The notes: generated by a model not told the origin, from the sequence alone. A stretch of DNA of 64,000 bases from Pleurodeles waltl (GCF_031143425.1 NC_090442.1:427011776-427075775), one strand, 5' to 3'; positions 47,250 through 59,460 are shown, counted from the stretch's first letter. Numbers and translations: made by a program.

Positions 47250-47892
47250 GTAGTTCAAGAGTCTCAAGAGTTCAAGGTTCATATTCAAATATGCAATGGC
47301 AATCAGATTACAGTTGTTTTTGGACATTCTGGTGCTGACCCAGATGTCCACATCCTTAGCAAGCTTCCTTGAATCAGTCAGCTTGCTATCAACCAGATTT
47401 TGGCACAACTCTGTAAAACTATTGTCAAGCACGTGCTCCTTCATAATTAAGTTGTACAGCCCTGAAAAATCATCAGCTTTGCTGCCCCTCACCTGGGCCT
47501 TCATTGCCTTGCTGGCATAGTCCAGGAAATCTGCCCAAGTTTGTGATGAGTCTTGTGGCTGCCCCTGAATCTGAGCCTATACCTCTAGAGGGCCGGTCAA
47601 AATGTATTGATTAGGATAGTCTTCATTTCAGTGTGGCATGCCTGGTCCTCCACCTCTAGTGTAACGAGTGTGTCCCTTCCCTTGGACATATCCCTCCATA
47701 AACTACCACACCAGAACTCCTATGGGACCGTGTGCACTCTTAGAGCCACTTCATAGGCTGCAAATTATTTGTCTATGTCATCCCCCACCACATAACTGGG
47801 CACCAAATCCTTGGGTATCCAGACTCTGTACACACCAGAGGACACTGCAGGTATGCTGCCACCATTACTATTGCCGGACCCTACTTCCATTT
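47250..47892 (-). pseudogene. Gypsy gag with SCAN-like capsid domain
   Basis: Starting at an ATG at 47892 the minus strand gives MEVGSGNSNGGSIPAV, then WIPKDLVPSYVVGDDIDK, then a stop, AYEVALRVHTVP, stop, EFWCGSLWRDMSKGRDTLVT (about 47680-47760). The frame from 47504 gives MKAQVRGSKADDFSGLYNLI and HVLDNSFTELCQNLVDSKLT, ending DSRKLAKDVDIWVSTR. This last block resembles SCAN-like capsid regions of Gmr1-type Gypsy elements, from which vertebrate SCAN domains derive. Gag coats the retrotransposon RNA. Several stops make it dead. Confidence 0.65.
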
Positions 47893-47929
47893 AAAAAAAA
47901 TACAAGAGAAACCTAAGGATAAATAGGAA

Positions 47930-49130
47930 CCTAGGGTGATATATTATTTTGAGAAACATGTGCCTCTAAGCAATCATATAATGAGCAATGGTCTGGGAAC
48001 AAAACCAGTGAGGTGAAGGATGTGTCTGATCAACTTATGAAAAGACTCTCATTTATTAATACTATTAAAATAGAATAAAGGGGGAGTTACCCCATGGGGC
48101 ACAATTCAATACGTTATGAACAAGCACACAGACAACAATAAGTGACCCAAAGTTCCAGAAATCAAAGTCATAAATATGTACACTGTAACATACTTGCATC
48201 CATATTCAATTGAGTACAATCACAGGGGTCAGTGTGTTTTAGGTCGACAAAGTTTCAATCTACATAAAATGTGGGACCTTCATCAGGACTATCTAATACA
48301 TGCCTGGTCAAAATTAATATAAATCAATGTAGTAACCTGTTAAAAAAAGGAGAGGAACAGAGGAAAAAGAAAGAAGAAGAAGAAAAATAAATAATTGGGA
48401 AAAGTAAATACCATAATAACAATTTGTTTGTGTGAAAAAATGGTGAAAAAATAATGTGATAATCCTCAGTGCTTTATTAAATGTCACACAGCAAACAATA
48501 TGCATATTAAAAAAACTAATTAAAAGAAGAAGTTGAATGCTGACGGTCACACGCACAAACACCAGCTGTTGTAAGAATATTTCCAATAACTGTTTATGTC
48601 GAAATCAATTACCCAGGGGAATTATCCATGGGGCATACTGATGGTATTTGCTTTCAAAACCCGTAAAGTATCCCAACACTTCTGTTGTTGTGAGAGCTGC
48701 CAACAAATTAGAAATGCCAGCTAATAAATTGCTCGCCCACCAATTTATTCAATATATGTCAAGAACCACAGAAAAGCCAAGAGGTGCAGCTCGATACCTC
48801 CCATTAACTTCAATGAATATCTGCTGGCTGGAGTCAAACCCCTCAATTAAAGACCAATCCTGTAAAGGACAATGTGCTAGGAGGCAAGTATGTCAATCCC
48901 CAGTTAAGAAACAGCCTGGAACAAGAACAAATTCCTGAGGTCTGTTCTAGCTGAAAAGGAATGTGAACATGTCTGAATATGGTTACCAAGATGGAAATCT
49001 ACATGTGCCATAAAAGTCAAATAGAGGTGGAGCTCACCGTCATGCCCGTATAGTTGACCACAGACGGAGCTACATGTACTCTGTGAGACAGATTAAGTGC
49101 ACATAGTGCATATTGAAACAGGGCTTCATC
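47930..49130 (-). mobile_element. Penelope-like terminal (pLTR) region
   Basis: Defined by the minus-strand hammerhead at 48240-48292 and a TTTTTTTAACAG acceptor-like site just upstream on that strand (about 48339-48351). No RT or GIY-YIG frame is present, so only the terminal part is here. The limits are approximate; nothing else identifies the flanks. Confidence 0.4.
48240..48292 (-). ncRNA. hammerhead ribozyme, type I, Penelope-like
   Basis: On the minus strand: stem I TAGTC (48291-48287) with GACCTA (48245-48240), one bulged C; CTGATGA (48286-48280); stem II AGGTC with AGATT, one bulged G and one G-T pair; GAAAC (48256-48252); loop TTT; cleavage triplet GTC (48248-48246). It has the same layout as 29766-29826, including the bulged C in stem I and bulged G in stem II, although the stem sequences differ, which indicates covariation rather than chance. 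Confidence 0.7.
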
Positions 49131-49271
49131 ATATGGTTAATACCTTATACAATGGTATCAGCTGTATTGGAAGAAGGACAAGTATCAAGAGTAGCCCTAG
49201 TACTAGTAACACTGGTGGCCATGTGAAAAGGTGACAGATCAGGTAGAATTGAAAGGAAGGCAACAGTATTG

Positions 49272-49480
49272 GAAAATGAATAATCAAACATTCTGTATGT
49301 GGTACGCCATAAAACAAAAAGTATTTCTCACACTGAAGAATATCAAAAGGATTCACATGATGCAGTACTTGAAAATGAATAATCAAACATTCTGCATATA
49401 ATATGCCATAAAACAAAACTTAAATTAAAACAAAAATTATGTCTCATACTGAGGAATATCAAGAAGGTTCACATGATGCA
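49272..49480. repeat. two-copy tandem duplication, ~99-110 bp
   Basis: 49272-49370 and 49371-49480 both run GAAAATGAATAATCAAACAT, CCATAAAACAAAA, CTCA-ACTGA-GAATATCAA and TTCACATGATGCA. The second has a ~15-bp AAATTAAAACAAA insertion. It may be part of the Penelope-like terminal region. Confidence 0.8.
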
Positions 49481-50708
49481 TCTGGAAAGTAACACAATTC
49501 TTGTTAGTCAAAAAATGAATGTAAACCTGCAAGGAAAAGGCCAAAATACTGAAAAAGTCCAAAAGCACTCTAAAAACCCCAATACTGTATATAATACCAT
49601 ATTAGACTTGATTTTGTAGCAATGTTTTCAAGTTGGATAGCCAATTAATATATGAAATCATGCATCTGAGAAATGTTATGCATATGAAGAACATCATAAT
49701 TCTCCATACAGGTCTACCCCTTTTATTCATTATACACACGGGTTGAACGATTGAGAAACAATCTACCCTCTTGGACAAAGCTAACCTGCCAAGACCTGAA
49801 ACCCATCACAATAGTAGGAGTAATGCCCATTCCTCACATATTTGTGTAAGTTCACCCAACACAACATACTTAATGAGGGAGCCCATTAGGGGTAGGCCTG
49901 GGTGGAGTTTGCATAGCCACGCTACGTGGAACGCCACAAAGTCACAAAAAAACTCTGTCGTGCTACATGGAGTTAACTAGTGGGCAGAGATCCTTTCCGC
50001 GCCCATTCACCTGATGTTTGAAGTCACTAGCAACATGAAGTACATCCTCTCTTTGGAATTCTCACATGAGCTACACCATGTGGATGACGGTGAAATGAAG
50101 AGGTGCAGCCCGTGCCATTTTGTTTAGGTGGAGGTCGCTGCCTTTGCTCTTTTGAGTGCAGCACCACCTCCCTTTGGCAGCAGACCACAGGCCTGAGTTT
50201 GGGTACGGCCTCCAGGAGTGCCAGCAAAGCTGGGGGAGGGTGCACCACAGCTGTGGGGTCCACGCACCCAGCAACAGCTAACACATGGGGGGCCAATATC
50301 CTGGACTGTGAAACGGACCTGCTAAGATTAGAGGTTGTGGGGCTCAGTGGATAATAATTAATTATTAGTTGTGTTCTGTGCTAATAGTTTCTTCCCAAAT
50401 AGCAAGCATGCTGCTTATACGAAGGTAAGTTAACCTTATGCTACGAATTATGTGATCATCATCTAGACAGGCGCTCGGTGCTACCTAATTGTATTTGTTT
50501 TTGGCGCTTGCTTGGGCTTATTAAGAAGTAATGCAGAGACTCCTCCTGTGCCCTGTCTAAGATAGTCGTAGTTAATATTGGTATTAGTGAGTTAGCATGT
50601 TCTCTCACTTCTCTGTGCATATATTGTTTGTAGTTCTTACAGTGCCAACTGCCAAGCACTTTCCCAGTGAGGTGTAGAAGTTTTGCATGCATACATCCAA
50701 TCTATGCA
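49481..50708. other. no gene recognised
   Basis: Short overlapping frames on both strands (50027-50354) with Ala/Pro-rich content, but no domain or splice context. Nothing further is supported. Confidence 0.5.
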
Positions 50709-50711
50709 TTA

Positions 50712-51429
50712 AGGGCCAGATGTAGGAACAATGGAAATTGCGACTTGCAATTTGCGAGTCCGTGCGACTCGCAAATTGCAAGTCGCAATTTGCTATGCAG
50801 AAAGGTGTCTCAGACACCTTCTGCAACTCGCAATGGGGTCGCAAAGACCCACCTCATTAATATTAATGAGGTGGGTCGCAGTTTGCGACCCCATTGCGAG
50901 TATGGGCACTCACGGGGATGGTGGCCTGCTGGAGACAGCAGACCACCATGTCCGTGACTGCTTTTTAATAAAGCAGTTTTTTTTTTTCCATGTGCAGCCC
51001 GTTTTCCTTAAAGGAAAACGAGCTGCACTTGGAAAAAAATACCGAAACCTTTAGTTTCGTTTTTTTTCAGAGCAGGCAGTGGTCCATTGGACCCTGCCTG
51101 CTCTGAAAAAATATTTTTGTGTCCATTCACAAAGGAGAAGGGGTCCCATGGGTACCCCTTCCCGTTTGCGACTGGGTTACCATCTACTTCAAGTGGATGG
51201 TAACTGCGATTTCATTTGCGACCGCTTTTGCGGTCGCAAATGAAATTGCATAGCATTGCGAGTCGCAAATAGGAAGGGAACACCCCTTCCTATTTGCGAG
51301 TCGGAAATTCATTTTACGAATCGGATCCGACTCGCAAAATGCATTTCTGCATAGCGGAGCGGCTTTTGCGCCTCGCAAACGGCGTTTATCGCCGTTTGCG
51401 AGTCGCAAAACCCTTCGTACATCTGGCCC
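50712..51429. mobile_element. Harbinger-type MITE, 718 bp (copy 2, inverted)
   Basis: Ends GGGCCAGATGTAGGAAC and (other strand) GGGCCAGATGTACGAAG, with TTA at 50709-50711 and 51430-51432. It contains the same CCCACCTCATTAAT palindrome (about 50850-50877), GCAGCAGACC/AGGCCACCATC arms, TTTTTAATAAAGCAG and GTTTTCCTTTAAGGAAAAC palindrome as 40245-40922 but in reverse order. Rich in CGCAAATTTGCG-type words. Confidence 0.88.
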
Positions 51430-51432
51430 TTA

Positions 51433-52154
51433 GAGATTGAGAATGAGATGAGAGCTGTAGAAGTCATTCATTGCACTTTAGTAGTAATTCCAAAATGTAG
51501 TTTAGGAAATTTGAAATAGAGTTAGACATTTTGGAATAGGATGGTCCATGATACTTGTATGTCCCCTCCACAAATGCCAGTGCAGATGGCTCTGCTGGCC
51601 CCAGTCAGTCCTCTTGGTATTGCTAATATTAATATTTATTTCCCTAACATTTAGAATTATTTTCTACCTTTTCACTGTGCCTGTCTCCTGATTTTTTTCA
51701 AACTCCACTTTGATTTATCTGTTTCATAAATTCTTCTTATCTCTGCATTATCCTATTTACTTTGGTTCTTTATTTCAAGTTTTTTTACTTCAAACTGTCT
51801 GGCTGTACTGGTTTGTAGCTTTCTTTCTACTGTTTTGTCAGTGAGCTTTCCCTCTCCCCTTATATATCTTATCTTGTGGATTGGTGGTAAGTCTCAGAGA
51901 ACCTATGTACTGAAAATTGCGTGCCCATGTAAGGAATTCTACACAACTTTCATGAGAAGGCTTTCTTTTTCTTGCTCCAACTCAATCATTGAAAAAAAGG
52001 AAACAAAAAGGTGTTTTTGAACATGGTCATGTAATTGTTTGTACCCTCTAATGTTGTGTATGTATTATTAGTATACTAGAAGTTAATGACCATGTACCAT
52101 GGTTGGAATTATGAGGAGGAGGAGGGCTCCATTCCATTAGCCAATGAGAACCAT
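51433..52154. other. no feature recognised
   Basis: T-rich unique-looking sequence. No frame or repeat is supported. Confidence 0.5.
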
Positions 52155-52500
52155 GGCCCTCATTATGACTGTTGGTCTTCTTGCAAGACCGCTAAAGCCA
52201 TGGGCATCAGAAGACTGCCAGTGCTGGCGGTCCTCCGCCCACTATATGACAAGTACTGCTGGATTTCCACCACATTTTGGGTGAAAATCCAGCTGTAGTG
52301 GTGCTGGCGGGTGGAGGCACAGGGGCGGTTCCACCACTGGCCTTCCCCGCCAGAAGGACTCCGCCCGCCGTATTATGAGCAGTAATATGTCGTGGCGGTG
52401 TCTTGATGGTGGGGCGCTGCCAGAGGTGGAAGCGCCTGTTCCCTGCCAGAAGACCTCCTCCCCAGACCAGGTAAGTCGATCGTCCAACAGGGGAGGGGAG
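52155..52500 (+). mobile_element. Harbinger left end and first-exon-like block
   Basis: GGCCCTCATTATGACTGTTGG resembles the Harbinger ends at 4734 and 41625. The following GC-rich block carries a donor-like CCAGGTAAGTCG (about 52468), matching the layout at 24154 and 30106. No right end was found; the element may reach as far as the exon-like block near 54790. Confidence 0.55.
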
Positions 52501-52620
52501 TGGGAGGGTGGGGGCCTCTGTATATGCGTATGTGAGTGGATGTTGTCTATGTGTGTGCATATATGTGTGTATGTGTGTGTGTATACATGTGTGTATGTAT
52601 GTGTGTATGAATGTTGCATT
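52500..52620. repeat. GT-rich simple repeat
   Basis: TGTGTGTATGTATGTG-type low-complexity DNA leading into the 24-bp repeat. Confidence 0.7.
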
Positions 52621-52740
52621 GAATGCGAGTATTAGTTTTGTGGTGAATGCGAGTATGAGTGTTGTGGTGAATGCGAGTATGAGTGTTGTGGTGAATGTGA
52701 GTATGAGTGTAGAAGTGAATGCGTGTATGGATGCATGTGA
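52621..52740. repeat. 24-bp tandem repeat, five copies
   Basis: GAATGCGAGTATGAGTGTTG plus TGGT recurs at 52621, 52645, 52669, 52693 and 52717 with few changes. The period is eight codons, so it makes repetitive frames that are not genes. Confidence 0.85.
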
Positions 52741-53080
52741 GTGAATGCATGTATGTCAGTATTAGTGAATGAGTGTGGGTGCCTGTGTGCATGCCTAGAA
52801 TGAAGAAACAGGGGTGCTTTTCTGGATAGGGATGTTCGTCTCACCTACTTTACTTGCTTGAAACATTATTTATCAAAGATTTGATTCAAAGGGTTGGATG
52901 GTAATTCACAGTATTTTTCAAGTGAGGCAGGTAATATGTATCCCAGCATCCATTAACCATCACCTCCCATCCTCACTATGGCCTTTCACTAGTGCCACCC
53001 ATGATGACCTAACAGCTGCTTGGTTCAATTTGGCAGAATTGGCAATGCAATGTTGGCTGTGCGATGTGCGTCAGTCTGCT

Positions 53081-53103
53081 TAAGTTAAGTTAAGTTAAGT
53101 TAA
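53081..53103. repeat. (TAAGT)n microsatellite
   Basis: Four and a half perfect TAAGT units. Confidence 0.9.
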
Positions 53104-53662
53104 TATGTCAAACACTTTGCATATTCTTGGATTCTTCTTGGAGTGCCCCAAGGTGTGTTTCCCTTCCCTCCCAGTGCCCACTGGGTCAGTTTCTTCCTAG
53201 TACTTCACTCCTTCAATCCTTCTTAAGTTCTGTCCCAGACTTCTGAATAATCTTAAAAATCCTATCTTTGCTTGCACCACTTTCTTCTAGCTAAGTGATG
53301 TAAATATAATTCATTATGGCTTCCATAACAAATTTAGTTTTGTTCAAGTTTTTCCGTTTGAACATTTGCCAACCACAGTGAGTCACACTACTAGCCAAAC
53401 CTTAGGCACACGATGATGAGGAGGAATTGATTGATCAGTAAAGTCTGTACTCTACCTACCCATTCTAATCCCCGTCACCATACCCTGCAGTTGAGTAAGT
53501 TAAGAAGATTCCTTTACTTACTGCAAAGCAAATGTATTTTGTGGGGAAAAAAGTAGTTATTACAAAGATGGAAGAGGGTCATGAGGACATTGAGTAAAGT
53601 GATACTAAGTAAGTGCCTTGATTTTCCTGAATGGGATAGTCTGTGACAAATGTGCCAAACAA

Positions 53663-53767
53663 AATATATATATATATATCTATATATAGATAGATATATA
53701 TCTATATATCTATATATATATATATATATATATATAGATATAGATATATATATATATTATATATATC
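53663..53767. repeat. (TA)n / TATC microsatellite
   Basis: About 100 bp of TATATA with interspersed TATC and TAGA, self-complementary. Confidence 0.9.
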
Positions 53768-54214
53768 CCATTCCTTAATCCTTTCCCTGTACTTCAGTGC
53801 ATCTCTTTTACCACCGTCTACTTATGGCATACAGGATTTCTGCATGATTGATTTTATTATTCTACGTGGCGTGGTTCATTCTTAGTGTTTATCGGTCTTG
53901 TGTTCCAGGTACAAATAAGAACAGGGCCATTGGTATAAGAACATTTTCTAGGACAGCTGCCCCAGCTGCAGACAATAATGAGTATGACTAGGGTGCCAGC
54001 TGAGTTAGCAATGCCATCATTAATTTAGCGCAACAGGAGAGAGAAGAATACTTGTACTCCATAGTGAATAATGGCTGTGACTCTAATCACCTCAAAATTG
54101 AATGGCCTGAAGTGACCACCAATGTACTGTTACTGTGCAACTACACTATATGATTTTAAACAAGTGTTTTGCTCAGATCACTGTTTACAATTTCTCTTTT
54201 TACTTTTTGTTATA

Positions 54215-54790
54215 CAGCTATTCCTGCTCGTCCACCAGCAAGAAATAGCAGCCCGGCTGCGATGGCAGAAGCTGGAGGCTATATGGGCCGAGTATCAGCG
54301 GCTGGTGGTCCTTGAGGAGGAGGAGGAGAAGGAGGAGACAGTAGCAGTTGCTGCCAGGCCTCAGCACCTCTAGCCCAACAACACCAGTGCTGCAGTTCCA
54401 GGGCATCCGCCCACCACCATACCATCCCTGCTGCCCCCCACCACCGTTTCTTTTCCAATGCAACATCCTCCGAAGGCTGGCACTATTAGAATGCCCAGCA
54501 GCCATGCATGTAGGGGCTCCTGACCCGCCTTTAGTGCCCCCTTCTGCCCCTTTTGTAACCTTTTTATTTTGGTGGGTGGGACTTGTTGTGGGTGGAGGGG
54601 ATGGTAATGGGTATTTGGGCCAGGACATTTCTACTTTTGTTTGTGTTATATAGACAATTGGACAGTTTTTTAGGGACATTGGTTGGGGAAAGGGACATTT
54701 GTTTGGGGTTATGAGTGGGCCAGTTGTGGGTGGGAGGGGTGGGTATTTATTATTTTTGTTAGGGACAGGGGAGAATAAATATTTATTTAC
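54215..54790 (+). pseudogene. possible last exon and 3'UTR of a Harbinger-associated gene
   Basis: A pyrimidine tract with TTGTTATACAG (about 54207-54219) precedes a frame reading HQQEIAARLRWQKLEAIWAE then YQRLVVLEEEEEKEE to 54373, a short coiled-coil end. A G-rich 3'UTR-like stretch ends at AGAATAAATATTTATT (about 54770). The identity is uncertain: it could be the Myb-like gene end of the element that starts at 52155. Confidence 0.3.
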
Positions 54791-57170
54791 AGCTGTTTAT
54801 GTCTAAAATCTTTTTTGGAGTGTTGTACTTCGCACTGATGTTTTTCAAATCTGCTGATAGTGTATTCCTTTTAGCACAGTATGTTTTAAAATATGATAGT
54901 GTATAACAATTATTTATGCAGTTAGGTACCCTTGTCCTAATACTCTCATTGTCTCTGCAGTGCATTCTGCATAGTTTGGCCCATAGGAGTGGGGCAGAGA
55001 GATGTGCCATTGACAATTTTATTGCCTAAACAAAAAGAACAACAATTCTCCATAATCCTTTTACCTGAATAGATGAAGTGAGGGCTGCATGGTTTCTCAA
55101 GACACCATCGTGCTGTAGTAGTAGCATGATATGAACTAATAGTGAAGGCATCGGAAGTAAGGTCCCACTCCTAGGTGAACTCAAATGAAGATCCTGCACA
55201 CTGAGTTGGCGGTGCATCCACCATATGCGCCGCAATAAAGTCTGTGATTAATCAATGGTATAAATTATTAAGTAACACCTCAATAAATCACACATCCCGG
55301 GGGACAAGGGTTAGGGAATTGATGAATGGATAGGAAAGGGATTTGGGGAAAGGTGTGCCAAAAAGACAAACTCTACACAAACACAATATTCATCTGGGAA
55401 ATGATCTGCAGCCTGTTGTGGGAGGAATAGAAAAAATGAATATGTATGACACAGATAACTTTACATTCCGTCAGCCTCAGTGAGACCTAAGTTGATATAA
55501 TATATATCTAAAAATGTTCAGTCACCTATGTTTGCAAAATAGTACATATAATTAATGTTGTGATGAAGCTACAACACACAGTTCTAAAAAAAGATTATTG
55601 AAAGAAAAATTATACTAGTCTGAGTTGCCAAATTGGGTGTTGCATCTGCATTCTTCTTGGATTGCCCAGTCAATCTTCTTGGGTGCCTGCCTGAAGCAGT
55701 CTGATGAGGTAAGCGTGAGTGTTATGGTGCAGGAGAAGAGAAGGCCTGCAGATTGTAATACAGAAATGATTATCATGATATTGTAGAATCAAGAAGGATT
55801 GAATGAAAGGTAAGCTTCATGAGGAGTAGTGTACCAAGAAGACTTAGAGGTGGCAGAGCAAGAGCAAAGACCTTTGTGATCATTCATTTTATGACCAATG
55901 TGTAATCAATTAAGTGAGAGCAATTACAAAAACCAACAAACCAACTGGCTGCATGTATTGGGATGATCAAACTCACAGCTGTCATGATCATCATAACATT
56001 TAGAATAGAGCACATGCATAATCTGACATCATCCACCACGTCTGTCTCCTCCAGTTCCCTACAGCAACAGGCCCCCAACCCAACCACCTAGTTTAAAGTT
56101 TGAGCCAGCCAGCAAACACACGCAGCAACATTGCATTTCTCAAATCAAGTAATCGATGCACCTCTCACCACCAGTCCACAGATTGGAGTAGGCCTTTTAG
56201 ACTCATCATCCTTCATGTTGATTTCCATGAAGTTAATAACTTTCTTCTTCTGGCAGTTGTTTAAGTTGTCAATTGAAGCTCTGATTCCTTCCATCATCTT
56301 CCAGACTCTGATTAAATATTATTATGTCCAACTCCATACCAACTGCCCCCAAAAGCCACAGTCTCCCACCCCATTGAGATAGAGTGACCTGTAGCTCATA
56401 GCTGTGTTTAACAGTGGACTAGATTTTTGTTTGTTAGCTAAATGGACTGGTTGGGTCTTCTTTGACAAATGTGAACCAGAAAACAAAGCACCAGAAAAGC
56501 AAAGCAGTGGGAAAATGCCAGCAAACAAATTTTGCTAAGTGTCGAAGGGTAAGGAAATAAAATCACCTTCAGGAAAAAAATTATCACCCATTATTATGCC
56601 ACCAAAATTGTAAATCAATCACGACACAAACACAAGCAAGTGTAACAATGCAGTTAAACAATAAACACCCAATCTCACTATCTGCCACAGCAAGACATGA
56701 GTCACTTGAACCATCTCAACATTGAAACAAGTATCCCTCATATGACTCGTGGGGGCATAGAGCATTACTTACCTGTTCCAAACAAGCATAGTGGCACATT
56801 GCTGATCCTCTTCGATTCACAAAACGAAACACATTGGCCAGTCAGTTGTAAATCAAATATCAGGGGCAGTCCTGCTAGGGGCCAAAAAGTAAGGACAGGC
56901 ACAAAAAGGAGGCAGACATTGTCTCTCAAATCTCATTGAAGTGATTTTGGGGGAGGGCTTTTTCAATGCACACTGGTCCAACTCCAATCCGGCCAAACAT
57001 GTGCTAAAACAGTTGCAGTTCATTAGTCATTTAGACAGAAACAAACAATACAAAATAGTAAGGTTCCACAGCTAGCTATATGGTTCACATACAAGTTGGT
57101 CAGATAACAAACTACCACGACCTGAGTCTGACCAATCTTCACCCTCATCCGCCTCCTGTTGTACTTCAGG
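54791..57170. other. no gene recognised
   Basis: About 2.4 kb with only short frames. Part may be 3' sequence of the hAT element to the right; no terminal repeat was found. Confidence 0.5.
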
Positions 57171-57175
57171 TATGT

Positions 57176-59460
57176 TTAATTTAGTGGTATAAAGTGCTGA
57201 TTCATTTTGATCATGGTCAATCTCTCAATGTTTTGGGGCAAGAGACTGGTCCTTCTCACTGTGACAACCACACCAGCTGCACTGAACACACACTCAGCAG
57301 ACACACTGGCTACAGGGCAAGCCAGATGCTTTATTGCCAGGCTGCTGAGGATTGGCCATTGGCGCCTCTTCCATACCAATACACCAATGGGTTTTGATCC
57401 CGAAAGACCTCCGTTGAGTCGTCCAGGCAGGCCTGGACCCTCCTCTTAATAGTCATTGGTTCTCCACCTTGTTTGAGCTCTTTTGCCTTTGCCTCTGCAG
57501 TGGACTTAAGCCCTGCCTTTAGGAACCAATCAAATGCAGATTTTGGGGCTGCTGCTCCTGTTGTTGATGGTGGCTGCTGTAAGCCAACAGCACTGTCCGC
57601 AGGCTATATAGACATTACAGGCTGCAACCCAGAACTTCTGTCCGTGAGGGGGCCTCTAATTTTCAGCCATTCTTCTTCTGGAGCTCTGGCTTGCTCAGAA
57701 ATCCACGTCTTGTTGGTTGAAACATCCCTGTCTGAAAAAAGGAATGAAAGTGGCCAGTAATTGTTTATACCGTGGGTCAAGAATTGTGGCACAGTGTAAT
57801 GTTTGGATGACACAATGTCTCTTTGCAGCCTTGTTCTAATTGATAAGTGAAGGATTAAGCTCTCTGCCAATTCCTGGGCATCTGTTTTTTCATCTGCACC
57901 TGCGTACATTTCAGACACCTCCTTTAGCTGTTTCTGCAGCATATGCACCAATGAAATAGCTTGACCCATAGTACAGTCCTCGTACGTGACTTCCCGTGTG
58001 AACATTTCAAAAGGAAGCAGAATCTCTGTCAGGCATTTGACCAAGCCTCATTGGTCCATCTACATGATCATGCCTTTCACAGTTGCATCCCCTCTTTGCA
58101 TGACATATTCATTGATTGGTCTGTACTGCTCAAACAGACATTGCAACATGTAATACATAGAACTCCAATGTGTTGGCACCTCCTGTATGAGGGCTTTAAC
58201 TGGCATTCTATTATCATGCTGGATAACCCTCAACAGCTTGTGGGCTTTGAAAAAAAGGCTAAAATTAGTGCAGATTCTTCTGCATGTGGACAATAAGTTG
58301 CTGACTCTAGGTTATTTTTTAAGAAAGTCCTGGACAATTATATTTATGCATTGTGCCAAACAGAGGAGCCTGAAATCGCCACCATCTGACATGGCCTTAT
58401 CTATATTACTGCCATTGTCCATGGCAAAAAATCCCATGTTAAGTCCTCTTTGGCGCAGCCATTCAAATACTTTGTTGTTAAAGTCATCCAAGATGTTTGC
58501 AGCTGTATGGGATTTCTCCATGGTGAACATAGCAACTGTTTCATGTTTCTGAGCACCATTAACATTTTCAGCTGTGTCATCACCTGCAGATATAATTTCT
58601 CTAACCCCCCCACAAAAGTGATCCAGTGTGCAGTGATGCACATGTAATCAGTGGCTTGGCAACTGGTCCACGTGTCTGTCATCAGGTGGATTGTGTAGAC
58701 AGCACACTGCTGCAAAGCTTGTCCAGCACATCGTGATGTGACACTGGAACAGCAACCGTGGTGAAATAGGGCTAGCTGGGAACCTTCCATTTCAGGCAGA
58801 TGGCCGCCACAATTTTAAGAAAACCCACTCCTTCCACAAAAGAAAAAGGGAGGAAGTCTAATGCTCACATTTTAGCTAGCTTCCCATTGTACAAACGTGC
58901 TGTTGGATGGTTGTGTTTGTACTGCCCCTCCTGCCTAAACATTGCAGTAATAGTAGCCTGGATTTGTTTCTTTACTGGTGCCACTAATTTAGGTAACTTC
59001 AAAGCAGAAGGTGGTGGTAGGCTTAATGTGCGTCTCGGGGGGATGGGGCAGCCACTGTATGTCCTTGCCTTGGTGTTTCAACCTGACTCTGTGTCTTCCT
59101 ATGCCATTGTGACGTTGGTGAAGTGGGCAACAATGATACTACTGCACTGCTGGGGACAGGGCTAATTTGTATAAAAAAATGTCAACCTCTTCACCTTCCA
59201 CCATGATTGGATCAGATTTCCTGCTTTCAACCCCTTTACCAACACCACTTGCAGGCTTTTGGCTGTTAAGGTGCATCTCCCAGTAGATTGCGTGGTGTTT
59301 TCTCAAAAGGGTTGTTTGGCCTCCAGTTTCATAGTTTGTACCAAGCTTACCCCGACTAACACTTACTCAGCAAATGGAGCATATGGCAATGTCAGGCTCC
59401 TTTTAAAAAACCGTAAAGAAGTCCCAAACTGGGGAGGTCAACTTTCTAACACTGGGGACA
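57176..59460 (-). pseudogene. hAT transposase (ZBED-like), decayed
   Basis: The family cuts and pastes hAT elements in the nucleus. On the minus strand, in order: BED zinc finger (separate entry); RLYNGKLAKMLALDFLPFSF and VEGVGFLKIVAAI across frames (about 58800-58910); MTDTWTSCQATDYMCITAHW (about 58625-58685, Asp of DTWT); NMGFFAMDNGSNIDKAMSDG (second Asp, about 58385-58440); CLAQCINIIVQDFL; VPTHWSSMYYMLQCL; ITEILLPFEMFTREVT-like block (57985-58040); PKSAFDWFLKAG; and the C-terminal dimerisation domain WPILSSLAIKHLACPVASVS, then AECVFSAAGVVVTVRRTSLL (57200-57345). At least four frameshifts separate these pieces. The arrangement is that of ZBED1/ZBED4-like hAT-Ac proteins. Confidence 0.85.

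Larger units (their letters stand above)
52741..54120. other. no gene; contains two microsatellites
   Basis: Apart from the simple repeats listed separately at 53081 and 53663, nothing is recognised. Confidence 0.5.

Noticed and set aside
50027..50354. Overlapping Ala/Pro-rich ORFs as a gene
   Set aside because: No domain, no splice sites, frames on both strands of equal length.
54218..54679. 153-codon minus-strand ORF
   Set aside because: It overlaps the plus-strand exon-like block in Gly/Pro-rich low-complexity DNA, with no domain.
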